From Hymenobacter sp. BT559 (GTDB taxonomy: Bacteria > Bacteroidota > Bacteroidia > Cytophagales > Hymenobacteraceae), in contig NZ_JAELXV010000002.1 of NCBI RefSeq assembly GCF_016427535.1, forward strand, positions 682,001 through 746,000: a stretch of 64,000 bases of DNA, given 5' to 3'. Both the position numbers and the translations under genes were made by a program. The notes under the pieces were generated by a model. It saw only the letters and a list, made by a program, of their open reading frames with translations, searched no databases and was not told the origin of the DNA. Below are positions 32,615 to 41,863 of this stretch, one piece after another. Positions within the stretch are counted from its first letter, which is position 1. Every line of letters begins with the position of its first letter.

Positions 32615-33133
32615 ATGAGCCGAGGATTTGTGAAAGAAGATGATGCGCAAACGCCGCCCATCGTGCCACCCCGCGCCGCCCTGCCGGCCGGTACGCCCAA
32701 CTACGTTACCCCTAGTGGTCTGCTCCAGCTACAGGAGGAGCTAGCTGAGCTCGAAGCCACGCGTGCAGAAGCCGCTGCCAACCGCGACAATGACACCGAC
32801 CGAAGCCACCGCCTTTCGCTACTAAATGGCCGCTTAGCTCTGCTCACCGACCGCTTGGCCACGGCCAAGGTCATCGACCCCACCGCCCAGCCGCCCGGCG
32901 AAGTTCGTTTTGGCGCTACCGTCACGCTCCGGACCCTAAGTGGGGGCAAGGTGGGCTTCGAGCGCACGCTCACCCTGGTGGGCGTTGATGAAGCCGATGT
33001 GGCACTAGGTAAGGTTGGGTTCGTTGCGCCCATTGCCCGCGCCTTAGTTGGCGCTAAGCTAGGGCAAGCCGTTTCCCTGCCTCTCGGGCCCAAGCCGGAA
33101 ACGGTGGAAGTAGTGCGCATCAGCTACGCTTAG
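32615..33133 (+). CDS. GreA/GreB-like transcription elongation factor
   Basis: A 172-residue protein with the two-part layout of Gre factors: an N-terminal coiled coil (about residues 33-90, LLQLQEELAELEATRAEAA...LTDRLATAKVID) and a C-terminal FKBP-like domain (RFGATVTLRTLSGG, TLVGVDEADVALGKVGFVAPIARALVGAKLGQAVSLPLG). Gre factors rescue backtracked RNA polymerase through acidic residues at the coil tip; here the tip reads NRDNDTD. An extra N-terminal tail of about 25 residues is present. It may be an accessory Gre homologue and not the main GreA. The ATG follows a TTTG box by 6 nt. Confidence 0.88.
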   Translation: MSRGFVKEDDAQTPPIVPPRAALPAGTPNYVTPSGLLQLQEELAELEATRAEAAANRDNDTDRSHRLSLLNGRLALLTDRLATAKVIDPTAQPPGEVRFGATVTLRTLSGGKVGFERTLTLVGVDEADVALGKVGFVAPIARALVGAKLGQAVSLPLGPKPETVEVVRISYA

Positions 33134-33245
33134 TGCGCCTAATATTTAGATATGAGTCATAGTAGTGCATTTTGCCCGCTAAGCAGAAACGAAGTATGAC
33201 GCCTTGTGATGAAAGGCTCGCTTCAGAAGCAAGACTTATAGGTGC

Positions 33246-34181
33246 CTACTGAAGCGATAAATGCTGCTTTCTGTACGCGCCCGGCGTCAGCCCCTCGTAT
33301 TTCTTAAACAAAGCTTGAAAGTATGACAGGTTGTTAAACCCCGCCCGCAAGCACACCTCGGCCACGGTGGCGAGCGGGTGGCTCAGCAGGCGCTTGGCCT
33401 CGGCTAGCCGCTCGCGCACGATATACTCGACCGGCGTCAAGCCAAACTCGCGCTTAAACAAGCGGAAAAACGTAGCCTTGCTCATGCAGGCTACCGCGCT
33501 CAGCTTCTCGACCGGCAGCGGCTCGGCGAGGTGCTGCCGGATATACTGTGCCACCGCCGCAAAAGGGTGCGCGGTAAGATGCTTGGTATAATCCTGGAAA
33601 ATGAGCTGGCGGGCCTGGGTCTGCATCAGGCGCACCAGCAGCTCTTGCAGGGTGAAGCCAGCGAGCACGTCCTTGGCCGCGTCGGTGGCGCGCGATACGG
33701 CTACCAGGCGCTCTAGGGTGCCGGTGAGCTCGGGGGTATTGGTGAGGTGGGCGTAGTCGGGGCCGGCCAGCGCCCAGGGCTGCGTGGATTCCGCTTTGGG
33801 GTAGCGTTCATTCAGTAGGTCAACGGTTTGGCGGATGGTATCGGGCGCGATGGCCACCGCCAGGCACTGCGTGGGCTGGCACAGGCAGGCGTCGGGAAAG
33901 TCGATTTCCATCAGTTCATCCTCGCCTACTACTACTGACTCGCCGGGCAGGTAGTCGAAGGCCGGGCGGCCGGGTAGGTGCATCACTTTTTTGCCCCGCA
34001 GCATAGTCGTCAGCGACAGTCCCTCCAACCGCAGCGGCACCCGGTGGGCGGCACGGTGCGTCTCGAAGATGTTGAGCTCAAAGGCATCGAGGGCGAAAAC
34101 CGTGCGGTTTTCGACCAGCGAGTGCAGCCGCTCCAGCGCTAGGGGTGGCACAGCAGCGGGCAAATGAACGCGGGTAGGCAT
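33246..34181 (-). CDS. AraC-family regulator of the aldehyde dehydrogenase cassette
   Basis: A 311-residue regulator. Residues up to about 200 form an AraC_N-type ligand domain (VFALDAFELNIFETHR, LPGRPAFDYLPGESVVVG). Residues of about 215-305 hold two helix-turn-helix motifs (VEKLSAVACMSKATFFRLFKREFG, VAEVCLRAGFNNLSYFQALFKKYEGLTPGAYR). It is divergent from the aldehyde dehydrogenase gene and so is probably its activator. This AraC-ALDH-DUF779 grouping recurs in other bacteria. The ATG at 34181 is used; a 20-codon extension would enter the repeat at 34211-34304. Confidence 0.93.
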   Translation of the reverse strand: MPTRVHLPAAVPPLALERLHSLVENRTVFALDAFELNIFETHRAAHRVPLRLEGLSLTTMLRGKKVMHLPGRPAFDYLPGESVVVGEDELMEIDFPDACLCQPTQCLAVAIAPDTIRQTVDLLNERYPKAESTQPWALAGPDYAHLTNTPELTGTLERLVAVSRATDAAKDVLAGFTLQELLVRLMQTQARQLIFQDYTKHLTAHPFAAVAQYIRQHLAEPLPVEKLSAVACMSKATFFRLFKREFGLTPVEYIVRERLAEAKRLLSHPLATVAEVCLRAGFNNLSYFQALFKKYEGLTPGAYRKQHLSLQ

Positions 34182-34210
34182 AGCGTAGGAGAGGAGATTA
34201 TGAACCCGCT

Positions 34211-34304
34211 TGTCATTGCGAGCGCAGCGAAGCAATCGCACCCAAACGGAACCTGAATGGCATGGCTAAGCAGGTGCGATTGCTTCGCCACGCTCGCAAT
34301 GACA
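34211..34304. repeat. REP-like inverted repeat between araC-like and aldehyde dehydrogenase genes
   Basis: Arms of about 32 bp, TGTCATTGCGAGCGCAGCGA... at 34211-34242 and the near-exact complement at 34273-34304. Same family as 15828-15928 and 59671-59752. It sits in the divergent promoter region. Confidence 0.88.
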
Positions 34305-34443
34305 AACGTATTCTTTATAAGTAAGTACTCACTTCAACTTGCGGCAATTTCAACATTTTTTGCGACAATACCACAGTCAGCCTACCTAGGGTGCGGCCCA
34401 CCTTTGCCGTGTTCCTTAACCCTTCCAATAATCCCACCTCATC

Positions 34444-35973
34444 ATGGCCGAAGTTCTTGAAGCCCCCACCACTTTGGTGGCCCGCCCGCAATTCAAAAAC
34501 CACTACGATAACTTCATCGGCGGCAAATGGGTAGCGCCCGTGAAGGGCCAGTATTTTGATAATCCGTCACCCATAGACGGCAAGGTATTTACCAAAGTGG
34601 CCCGCAGTACCAAGGAGGACATCAACCTTGCGCTCGACGCGGCCCACGAAGCCTTCAAAACCTGGGGCAAAACCTCGGCCACTGAGCGTAGCAACATCCT
34701 CAACAAAATCGCCAACCGCATCGAGGAAAACCTGCCCTTTTTGGCGGCCGTGGAGTGCGTTGAGAATGGCAAGGCCATTCGCGAAACCACCTACGCCGAC
34801 CTGCCGCTGGTGGTCGACCACTTCCGCTATTTCGCCAGCGTCATTCGGGCCGAAGAAGGTAGCGCCACCGAGCTGAACAATAGTACCTTGTCGCTTAATA
34901 TTCAGGAGCCCCTAGGGGTGGTGGGCCAGATTATTCCTTGGAACTTCCCGCTGCTAATGGCCACCTGGAAGCTGGCGCCCGCCATGGCCGCCGGCTGCTG
35001 CGTGGTAATGAAGCCCGCCGAGCAAACGCCCGCCAGCATTATGGTGTTGATGGAACTGATTGGCGACCTCATCCCGGCCGGCGTCGTGAACGTGGTCAAC
35101 GGCTTTGGCCTCGAAGCCGGTAAGCCGCTGGCCTCGTCGCCGCGCATTCACAAGGCCAGCTTTACGGGCGAGACGACCACTGGCCGCCTCATTATGCAGT
35201 ACGCCGCCGAAAACCTGATTCCGGTGACGATGGAGCTAGGTGGCAAGTCGCCCAACATCTTCTTCAAGAGCGTACTGGACCACGACGATGACTTCCTCGA
35301 CAAGGCTATTGAGGGGGCGGTAATGTTCGCTCTCAACCAAGGCGAAATATGCACCTGCCCCTCGCGGATGCTCATTCAGGAAGACATTTACGACGAGTTT
35401 ATTGCCCGTGTCATTGAGCGCGTGAAGGCCATCAAGCTCGGCAACCCACTCGATATGACTACGATGATGGGCGCGCAGGCTTCTAATGACCAGTTCGAAA
35501 AAATCCTGAGCTACCTCGAAATCGGCAAAGCCGAAGGTGCCGAGGTGCTGGTAGGCGGCGACGCCTACAGCCAGGCAGATGGCGCGCTCGGCGAGGGCTA
35601 CTACATTCAGCCCACCATGTTCCGAGGCCACAACAAGATGCGGATTTTCCAGGAGGAAATCTTCGGTCCGGTGGTGTCGGTCACGACATTTAAGACGGTA
35701 GAGGAAGCCATTGAAATTGCCAACGATACACTCTACGGCCTAGGTGCCGGCGTGTGGACCCGCGATGCCCACGAGCTGTATATGGTGCCCCGCGCCATTG
35801 AGGCTGGCCGCGTGTGGGTAAACTGCTACCACGACTACCCGGCCGGCGCCCCCTTCGGCGGCTACAAAGCCTCGGGCTTCGGCCGCGAAAACCACAAGAT
35901 GATGCTGGCCCACTACCGGCAGAATAAAAACATGCTGATTAGCTACAGCGAGAAGCCGCTAGGTTTCTTCTAG
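34444..35973 (+). CDS. NAD-dependent aldehyde dehydrogenase (ExaC-like)
   Basis: A 509-residue aldehyde dehydrogenase that oxidises aldehydes to acids. Motifs in order: [41 protein letters not shown], catalytic Glu in [11 protein letters not shown], catalytic Cys in [13 protein letters not shown], and [10 protein letters not shown]. Length and the GEICTCPSR motif match the acetaldehyde/ExaC-type group found next to AraC and DUF779 genes. The ATG at 34444 follows a CACCTTTG box at 34399-34406. DUF779 is encoded downstream, beyond an inverted repeat. Confidence 0.96.
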   Translation: MAEVLEAPTTLVARPQFKNHYDNFIGGKWVAPVKGQYFDNPSPIDGKVFTKVARSTKEDINLALDAAHEAFKTWGKTSATERSNILNKIANRIEENLPFLAAVECVENGKAIRETTYADLPLVVDHFRYFASVIRAEEGSATELNNSTLSLNIQEPLGVVGQIIPWNFPLLMATWKLAPAMAAGCCVVMKPAEQTPASIMVLMELIGDLIPAGVVNVVNGFGLEAGKPLASSPRIHKASFTGETTTGRLIMQYAAENLIPVTMELGGKSPNIFFKSVLDHDDDFLDKAIEGAVMFALNQGEICTCPSRMLIQEDIYDEFIARVIERVKAIKLGNPLDMTTMMGAQASNDQFEKILSYLEIGKAEGAEVLVGGDAYSQADGALGEGYYIQPTMFRGHNKMRIFQEEIFGPVVSVTTFKTVEEAIEIANDTLYGLGAGVWTRDAHELYMVPRAIEAGRVWVNCYHDYPAGAPFGGYKASGFGRENHKMMLAHYRQNKNMLISYSEKPLGFF

Positions 35974-35995
35974 GCCACGCTAGTCAGGCATCAAA

Positions 35996-36080
35996 ACTGT
36001 CATGCTGAGCTTGCGAAGCATCTTATCACGCTAGATTATTCCGAACGTGATAAGATGCTTCGCAGGCTCAGCATGACAGT
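35996..36080. repeat. REP-like inverted repeat between ALDH and DUF779 genes
   Basis: Two 35-bp arms (35996-36030 and 36046-36080) that are near-perfect complements around a 15-bp loop. The outer sequence is ACTGTCATGCTGAGC, the same family as 11232 and 14036. It would form a strong hairpin in the ALDH-DUF779 mRNA. Confidence 0.9.
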
Positions 36081-36116
36081 GTGTTTTACAGCATCATTCA
36101 CCAAAATTCTTCTTTT

Positions 36117-36509
36117 ATGTCCACCGCCCGCGTCCTCTGCACCCAAGCTGCCGAAGCTACCATCGACCTACTACGCGACGAGCACGGCCCGCTCATGTTT
36201 CACCAGAGTGGCGGGTGCTGCGATGGCTCATCGCCGATGTGCTTTGCTAAGGGCGAGTTTCGAGTGGGCGCCAACGACGTGTGGCTGGGTCGCATTCACG
36301 GCTGCGATTTCTTTATGAGTGCCAGCCAGTTTGAGTATTGGAAACACACCCAGCTCACGGTGGACGTGGTGAAGGGCCGCGGCGCCAGCTTCTCGCTGGA
36401 AATCCCCCTAGGTGTGCGGTTTCTCATTCGCTCGCGGCTATTCACGGCGGAGGAAGAAGCCGATATGGCCCCGGTTTTCGCGGGCGACGAGTACCCGGTG
36501 GAGGTGTGA
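36117..36509 (+). CDS. DUF779 protein
   Basis: A 130-residue protein of the DUF779 family. The family motifs are clear: HGPLMFHQSGGCCDGSSPMCF with three cysteines that could bind metal, and VWLGRIHGCDFFMSASQFEYWKHTQLTVDVVKGRG. It regularly accompanies aldehyde dehydrogenases of the type encoded upstream. Biochemical role is unknown. The ATG at 36117 is the family start; 12 upstream codons come from the repeat. Confidence 0.94.
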   Translation: MSTARVLCTQAAEATIDLLRDEHGPLMFHQSGGCCDGSSPMCFAKGEFRVGANDVWLGRIHGCDFFMSASQFEYWKHTQLTVDVVKGRGASFSLEIPLGVRFLIRSRLFTAEEEADMAPVFAGDEYPVEV

Positions 36510-36530
36510 GGTTATCGAGCTATAAAAGAA

Positions 36531-36564
36531 AAGCGGCCGCTGCCAAGTCTGGCAGCGGCCGCTT
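36531..36564. terminator. Bidirectional terminator between convergent genes
   Basis: AAGCGGCCGCTGCCA (36531-36545) and its exact complement (36550-36564) form a 15-bp stem with a 4-nt loop, flanked by A and T runs. It serves the DUF779 gene (+) and the secreted-protein gene (-). Confidence 0.92.
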
Positions 36565-36580
36565 TGCGTAAGCTAAAAGC

Positions 36581-36946
36581 TTACTTGAAATTGCCTATTC
36601 TAAGCACGATGGAGGCGCCGGGCGTGAAGTCGCGCACGAAGCCAAAAGAGTGGTCTTCCGGCACATTGTCTTCGGTGGCGCTGCCTTTTGTGTCGCCAAA
36701 CTCCACGCGGAAGCTGATGGCGGTCAGATGCCCGCTTGCATCAAATGCAAGCCGGTCGTAGTCCAGCGCAATGCCGTCCTTGGCTACTTCTTGCTTGATA
36801 GTGGCCAGCTGGGCAAAGGTCGTTTGGCGGTTAAAGAAAACGGCCACCTTCTTGGCGGGCGCGGCCACGGGCGGGTGCATGGGGAGCCTAGGTGCCGCCG
36901 AAGCCGCCGTAGCCAGTAAAGCGCAACTCAGAAACAGGTATTTCAT
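36581..36946 (-). CDS. Secreted hypothetical protein
   Basis: A 121-residue exported protein with a signal peptide of about 18 residues (MKYLFLSCALLATAASAAP). The mature part of about 100 residues has no recognised family. Segments KKVAVFFNRQTTFAQLATIKQEVAKDGIALDYDRLAFDASG suggest one helix packed on strands. Bacteroidota have a similar theme in proteins with an N-terminal M56 or BlaR domain, but no peptidase part is present. It is monocistronic, with a shared terminator downstream. Confidence 0.75.
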   Translation of the reverse strand: MKYLFLSCALLATAASAAPRLPMHPPVAAPAKKVAVFFNRQTTFAQLATIKQEVAKDGIALDYDRLAFDASGHLTAISFRVEFGDTKGSATEDNVPEDHSFGFVRDFTPGASIVLRIGNFK

Positions 36947-37034
36947 AAGAAAACTGGAGTAAAAGCCTTGCCCCGTGCAAGTGCCCGCTAAGCTACTACT
37001 TATTTGTGAGTCAAGAGGTTTTGGCGTATTGGCC

Positions 37035-37200
37035 GTGAGACCCCACCCCCAGCCCTCCCCTCCGGGAGAGGGGAGCCGACCATTGAAAAATGCAGATAGT
37101 AAAAGAGCCTTCAGTGTACTACTAAAGGCTCTTTTGTCTTAAAAAAACTTGTCAGGCTCCCTCTCTCCCGGAGGGGAGGGGGCCGGTGTGGGGTAACCAC
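37035..37200. repeat. Long inverted repeat, GTGAGACCCCACCCCC family, 3' of the RND permease gene
   Basis: Arms of about 45-50 bp (37035-37080 and 37151-37200) with imperfect pairing enclose a 70-bp interior that itself contains a terminator. The outer sequence matches the repeat at 40537-40672 on the other side of the permease gene. Confidence 0.85.
37101..37135 (-). terminator. Terminator of the RND efflux operon
   Basis: AAAAGAGCCTT pairs with AAAGGCTCTTTT inside the larger inverted repeat, with T/A runs at both ends. It lies about 70 bp past the permease stop. Confidence 0.8.
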
Positions 37201-37201
37201 C

Positions 37202-40200
37202 CTAGGTTCCCAATTCCGGCGGCGTTTCGTCTTTGCGTTTGCGCTCTTCCGTCGCTTTGTCGTTCTCATTCGCCTCCGAGGGGCCGGCGGGGTGCGTGCT
37301 TTCGCCCTGCGAGCCGTGGCCCTGGTGGCCGTGCTCTTCGGGCTTGTAGTTGGCTTCCATCTCGGCGAGCTTCTTCTTGCCGTAGGCCAGTTTGGTGATG
37401 TTCAAGAACAGCACTGGCACGGCGAAAATGGCCAGGAAGGTGGCCGCTAACATCCCGCCCGTCACGGTCCAGCCGATGGTTTGGCGCGATACGGCACCCG
37501 CACCCGAGGCGAAGGCCAGTGGTAGCACACCTAGGATAAACGCTAGCGAGGTCATAATAATGGGGCGCAGGCGCAGGGTCACGGCCTCCATCGTGGCGTC
37601 GAGCACGGGCATGCCCCAGTCCACGCGCTCTTTGGCAAATTCTACAATCAGGATGGCGTTCTTAGCCGCCAAGCCGATAAGCGTAATCATACCAATCTGC
37701 GCGTACACGTTGTTGGTGAGCTTAGGCACCAGCGTGAGCGCCAGGATGGCGCCGAAGATGCCCAGCGGCACCGATAGCAGCACCGAGAAAGGCACCGACC
37801 AGCTTTCGTACAGCGCGGCCAGCAGCAGGAATACAAACAGAATCGACAGGCCAAAGATGATAATTGTGCTGTTACCGGAGCTGATTTCCTCGCGGCTCAG
37901 GCCCGAGAAGTCGTAGCCATAGTCGGCGGGCAGGGTTTGGGCTGCTACCTCTTTCAGCGCCTCAATGGCCTGGCCCGAGCTATAACCCGGCTTGGCGTCG
38001 CCGTTGATTTCGGCCGAGCGGAACAGGTTGTAGTGCGAGATGAGCGGCGCGTTTTCGACCAGCTTGTAGGTCACGAGCGAGCTCAGCGGCACTTGCTGAC
38101 CCTGCTGATTCAGCACATAAAATGAATTCAGCGACGACACATCCTTGCGGTAGAAGGTGTCGGCCTGCGCCACTACCCGGAAGTTGCGCCCGTATTTGGT
38201 AAAGTCGTTGACGTAGGTGCTGCCCATGTACGTCGAGAGCGTATTGAACAAGTTGGTGAGCGGCACGCCCAGCTTCTTGGCCTGCTGGCGGTCTACGGTG
38301 AGCTGATAGCCAGGCGTTTTGGCCGTGAAGAAGGTATAAGCCCGTGCTATTTCGGGGCGCTGATTTACGGCCCCCACAAACTTGTTGACGGTGGCCTCAA
38401 ACGCCTTGATGTCGGTTGAGGCTTCGCGCTGCTCTAGCATAAAGCTGAAGCCGCCTGTGTTGCCAAGGCCCGGAATAGCGGGTGGTGGCACCACCACGAT
38501 GTTGGCCCCTTTTATCACCGAAAACTCTTTTTGCAGCTGCCCAATCACGCCATATAGCTGCTGCGATTCTTCCTTGCGGTCGTCCCAGGGCTTCATCTGA
38601 ATGAAGAACGTGCCGCTGCTCGACTTGAAAGAGAAGTTCAGCGCGTTTAGGCCGCTAATGCCCGAGGCGCTGCGGATAGCCGGCACTTTCTCGCGCATAA
38701 TCTTAGCCATCTGGTCCATGATGACGCGGGTGCGGGTGCTGGCCGCGCCCTGCGGCAGCTCGACCGAGATAAACAAACGGCCTTCATCCTCAGTCGGGAT
38801 AAAGCCCGAAGCCTTGGTTTTAAACAGCCCGTAGGTGCCGCCGTACACGCCCAGCAGCAAGATGCCCACCAGCGGCGCGAAGCGCAGGCAGCGCTTTACG
38901 CCATTAGCGTAGGACTTCGTAACGCGCTCAAACCACTGGTTGAACTTGTAAAACAGCTTGTTGATACCCTTCGAGTCGGCCGTTTGCTCGGTGGGTCGCA
39001 TCATGAGCGAAGTGAGCGCCGGCGTGAGCGACAAGGCGATAAACGCCGACAGCACTACCGAAATAGCGATGGTAATGGCGAACTGCTGGTATAGCTTGCC
39101 CACGATGCCCGGAATGAAGCCCACCGGCACGAACACCGCCGCCAAAATCAGGGCAATGGCGATAACCGGAGCCGTGATGTCCTTCATGGCCTTTTCGGTA
39201 GCCTCGCGCGCCGATATTTTCTCGGTATCGATATAGTGCTGCACGGCTTCCACTACCACAATGGCGTCATCGACCACGATACCAATAGCTAGTACGAAGC
39301 CAAAGAGCGTCAAGGTATTAATAGTAAACCCTAGGGGTAGAAACACGATGAACGTACCCACAATGGCCACCGGCACAGCCAGCACCGGAATGAGGGTAGC
39401 CCGCCAGCTTTGCAGAAACAGGAACACTACTATCGTTACCAGCAGCAGGGCCTCGCCCAGCGTGTGCACGACCTCGTTGATGGATACTTTCACTACCGTG
39501 ACCGACTCAAACGGCACGCTGTACGCCACATCGGGCGGGAACTTGGTCTTGAGCTGATTGAGGGCGGCGTACACGCCTTCGGCGGTTTCGAGGGCATTGC
39601 CGCCCGGCACCTGGTTGATGAGCAACAGGGTAGCCGGCGCGCCATTCACAAACGAAGCACGCGAATAGTCGAAGCTGCCGAGCTGCACGCGGGCAACATC
39701 TTTGAGGTACACCACCGAGCCATCTTCAGGCTTGGTGCGCACGATGATGTTCTCAAACTCCTCGACCTTGCTCAGGCGGCCGTTGACAAAGAGCGTGTAC
39801 TCAAAGGCTTGGGCATTGTATTGCGGGGCCGAGCCCACAGCACCCGCCGCCACCTGCACGTTTTGCTCGCGCAGGGCATTGGTTACGTCAATGGCGCTGA
39901 GATTGAGCTGGGCCAAGCGGTCGGGCTTGAGCCAAATGCGCATCGAGAAGTCCTGGCCGATGCTCTGCACGTCGCCCACGCCCTTCACGCGCAAAAGCGC
40001 ATCGCGGACGTAGATGTTAGTGTAGTTGTCCAGAAACTTGATGTCGTGGGTGCCCTTGGGTGAAGTCAGCGCCGCCACCATTAGGATGGTCGGGTTCCGC
40101 TTCTTTACCGTGAGACCTAGGCGCTTCACCTCATCAGGGAGCTGGGGCTGGGCCACGCTCACGCGGTTTTGCACGTCAAGCGTCGCAATGTCCACGTTAG

Positions 40201-40495
40201 TGCCAATCTCAAACGTCACGTTGGACGAAATGCGCCCGTCGCTCGTCGCGTTCGAAGACAAGTAGGCCATGCCCGGCGTACCGTTTACCTGCGTCTCGAT
40301 GGGCGTGAGCACGGTTTGCTCTACCGTGAGGGCGTCGGCCCCAGTGTAGCTGCCCGATATCTGCACCACCGGCGGCGAAATATCGGGGTACTGGCTAATG
40401 GGTAGGCTCCGCAGGGCCAGCACCCCTAGCAGCACCAGTACTATCGACACAACGATGGCCGTGACCGGCCTTCGGATAAAAACGTCAGATATCAT
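37202..40495 (-). CDS. RND multidrug efflux permease (HAE1/AcrB type)
   Basis: A 1097-residue inner-membrane pump subunit that uses the proton gradient to export drugs or other amphiphiles through the adaptor and TolC protein. It begins MISDVFIRRPVTAIVVSIVLVLLG. The proton-relay Asp pair is in GIVVDDAIVVVE, GFIPTEDEG is a porter-domain marker, and the second half has LLAALYESWSVPFSVLLSVPLGI. The C-terminal 60 residues are a charged, His/Glu/Lys-rich tail, a little longer than in AcrB. It is the last gene of a TolC-adaptor-permease operon; a 189-bp gap with a large inverted repeat precedes it. Confidence 0.96.
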   Translation of the reverse strand: MISDVFIRRPVTAIVVSIVLVLLGVLALRSLPISQYPDISPPVVQISGSYTGADALTVEQTVLTPIETQVNGTPGMAYLSSNATSDGRISSNVTFEIGTNVDIATLDVQNRVSVAQPQLPDEVKRLGLTVKKRNPTILMVAALTSPKGTHDIKFLDNYTNIYVRDALLRVKGVGDVQSIGQDFSMRIWLKPDRLAQLNLSAIDVTNALREQNVQVAAGAVGSAPQYNAQAFEYTLFVNGRLSKVEEFENIIVRTKPEDGSVVYLKDVARVQLGSFDYSRASFVNGAPATLLLINQVPGGNALETAEGVYAALNQLKTKFPPDVAYSVPFESVTVVKVSINEVVHTLGEALLLVTIVVFLFLQSWRATLIPVLAVPVAIVGTFIVFLPLGFTINTLTLFGFVLAIGIVVDDAIVVVEAVQHYIDTEKISAREATEKAMKDITAPVIAIALILAAVFVPVGFIPGIVGKLYQQFAITIAISVVLSAFIALSLTPALTSLMMRPTEQTADSKGINKLFYKFNQWFERVTKSYANGVKRCLRFAPLVGILLLGVYGGTYGLFKTKASGFIPTEDEGRLFISVELPQGAASTRTRVIMDQMAKIMREKVPAIRSASGISGLNALNFSFKSSSGTFFIQMKPWDDRKEESQQLYGVIGQLQKEFSVIKGANIVVVPPPAIPGLGNTGGFSFMLEQREASTDIKAFEATVNKFVGAVNQRPEIARAYTFFTAKTPGYQLTVDRQQAKKLGVPLTNLFNTLSTYMGSTYVNDFTKYGRNFRVVAQADTFYRKDVSSLNSFYVLNQQGQQVPLSSLVTYKLVENAPLISHYNLFRSAEINGDAKPGYSSGQAIEALKEVAAQTLPADYGYDFSGLSREEISSGNSTIIIFGLSILFVFLLLAALYESWSVPFSVLLSVPLGIFGAILALTLVPKLTNNVYAQIGMITLIGLAAKNAILIVEFAKERVDWGMPVLDATMEAVTLRLRPIIMTSLAFILGVLPLAFASGAGAVSRQTIGWTVTGGMLAATFLAIFAVPVLFLNITKLAYGKKKLAEMEANYKPEEHGHQGHGSQGESTHPAGPSEANENDKATEERKRKDETPPELGT

Positions 40496-40536
40496 TCAGG
40501 AAAGGATAGAATATTGAAATTGAGGCTCGTCGCTCG

Positions 40537-40672
40537 TGAGACCCCACCCCCGGCCCCCTGGCCCCTACCCCCTCCGGGAGAGGGGGAGTCTTTCTTCAGG
40601 TCATGCAAGCCAACAGTCGGCTCCCCTCTCCCGGAGGGGGTAGGGGCCAGGGGGCCGGGGGTGGGGTCCTGC
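40537..40672. repeat. Very long GC-rich inverted repeat between adaptor and permease genes
   Basis: Arms of about 52 bp, beginning GTGAGACCCCACCCCCGGCC at 40537 and ending with its complement at 40672, enclose a loop of about 31 bp. Pairing is nearly perfect. Same family as 37035-37200. It would be a very stable hairpin within the efflux mRNA. Confidence 0.9.
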
Positions 40673-40684
40673 GCCTAGGAAGCA

Positions 40685-41863
40685 TTACTTTCCAGCACTA
40701 GCCGGAGCCGCACCACCTTGCGCATTCGCCGGCTTGCTTGGGTCGCCGACCTGAATCTTCGAGCCCTCATGCAGGTTCTGGATGCCGTCGGTCACGATGG
40801 TTTCGCCGGCTTTCAGGCCCTGGCGCACCACGGTTTTGTCTTTTACCTTGGTGCCGGTTAAGACTTTGCGCTGCGAAACCTTGCTGCTGTCGCCCACTAC
40901 GTACACGTAGAACTCGCCCATCTGCTCGGTTACGGCGCGGGCCGGAATCACGAGTTGCTCGCCGGTATCTTGGTTGAGCACGCGCAGGGTTGTATTCATA
41001 CCGGCCTTGAGCAAGCGCCTAGGGTTCGGAAACTGTACGCGCACCTTCAAAGTACCCGTTTGCGGGTCCACAGCGCGGTCGATGGTAACGATTTTGCCGG
41101 GCAGCTTATAGGTCTGGCCGCCGGGCACTTGTAGCGTAAAAACTGAGTCCTGCCGCACGCCTTTGGCTTGCTGTAGCTTGGTAAAGCGCGCAATATCCTG
41201 CTCGCCAATGTTCACATCCACCGCAATAGGGTCTTCGGCCGATACGGTGTTGATGAGCGTCTGGCCTTGGGTCACAAGTCCCCCCAGTTTCACCTGTGCG
41301 ATGCCGATGGTGCCGGTGAGCGGCGCCGTAATCACGGAGTGGCGCACGTCGAGCTCTACGCTGCGCAGCGCGGCCTGCGCGGCCGCTATCTGCGACTGCG
41401 CATTGGCTACGTCGGCTTTGGAGATGTCAACTTGCTGCAGGGCAATAGCGTCCTGCTCGGCCAGGCGGCGGTAGCGCTCAGCGTCTTTGGCCACGCGCAC
41501 GTAGTTGGTGCGGGCCACCTGCAGCTGGGCGCGGGCCTGGTCGGCGGCGGCAGCGTAGCGCGTGCGGTCAATGGCGTAGAGCCGCTGGCCTTTGGTCACC
41601 TTTTGGCCATCCTGCACATAAATATCTGTGAGGTAACCCGTTACTTCGGCCAGTAGCTGCACCTCATTCAGGGGTACTACGGTGGCGGGGTAGGTGTCGG
41701 CGCTCACTACATCTTCGGCCTGCACCTTATACACGGCCACGGGCGTGGCGGGCGGCGGGCCGGCTTGTTTGGCTTCCTCTTTCTTGCCGCAGGCGGCCAG
41801 CAACCCCGCAAGCAGCAGGGCCGGCGCCACGCGGCCCGGAGCGATTAGGTTGAAATTTCTCAC
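40685..41863 (-). CDS. RND efflux periplasmic adaptor, lipoprotein
   Basis: A 392-residue membrane-fusion protein that bridges the permease and the TolC-like channel. The signal peptide ends in lipobox LLAAC, giving a lipid anchor. The biotinyl-lipoyl halves (VTGYLTDIYVQDGQKVTKGQRLYAID and ITAPLTGTIGIAQVKLGGLVTQGQTL) flank a helical hairpin at about residues 100-165. The beta-barrel and membrane-proximal domains follow. It starts with GTG at 41863, overlapping the TolC-like stop codon by 4 bp (GTGA), so translation is coupled. Confidence 0.95.
   Translation of the reverse strand: MRNFNLIAPGRVAPALLLAGLLAACGKKEEAKQAGPPPATPVAVYKVQAEDVVSADTYPATVVPLNEVQLLAEVTGYLTDIYVQDGQKVTKGQRLYAIDRTRYAAAADQARAQLQVARTNYVRVAKDAERYRRLAEQDAIALQQVDISKADVANAQSQIAAAQAALRSVELDVRHSVITAPLTGTIGIAQVKLGGLVTQGQTLINTVSAEDPIAVDVNIGEQDIARFTKLQQAKGVRQDSVFTLQVPGGQTYKLPGKIVTIDRAVDPQTGTLKVRVQFPNPRRLLKAGMNTTLRVLNQDTGEQLVIPARAVTEQMGEFYVYVVGDSSKVSQRKVLTGTKVKDKTVVRQGLKAGETIVTDGIQNLHEGSKIQVGDPSKPANAQGGAAPASAGK

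Noticed and set aside
37035..40672. Composite transposon or IS carrying the RND permease
   Set aside because: No transposase frame and no target-site duplication could be seen; kept only as a repeat-flanking observation.
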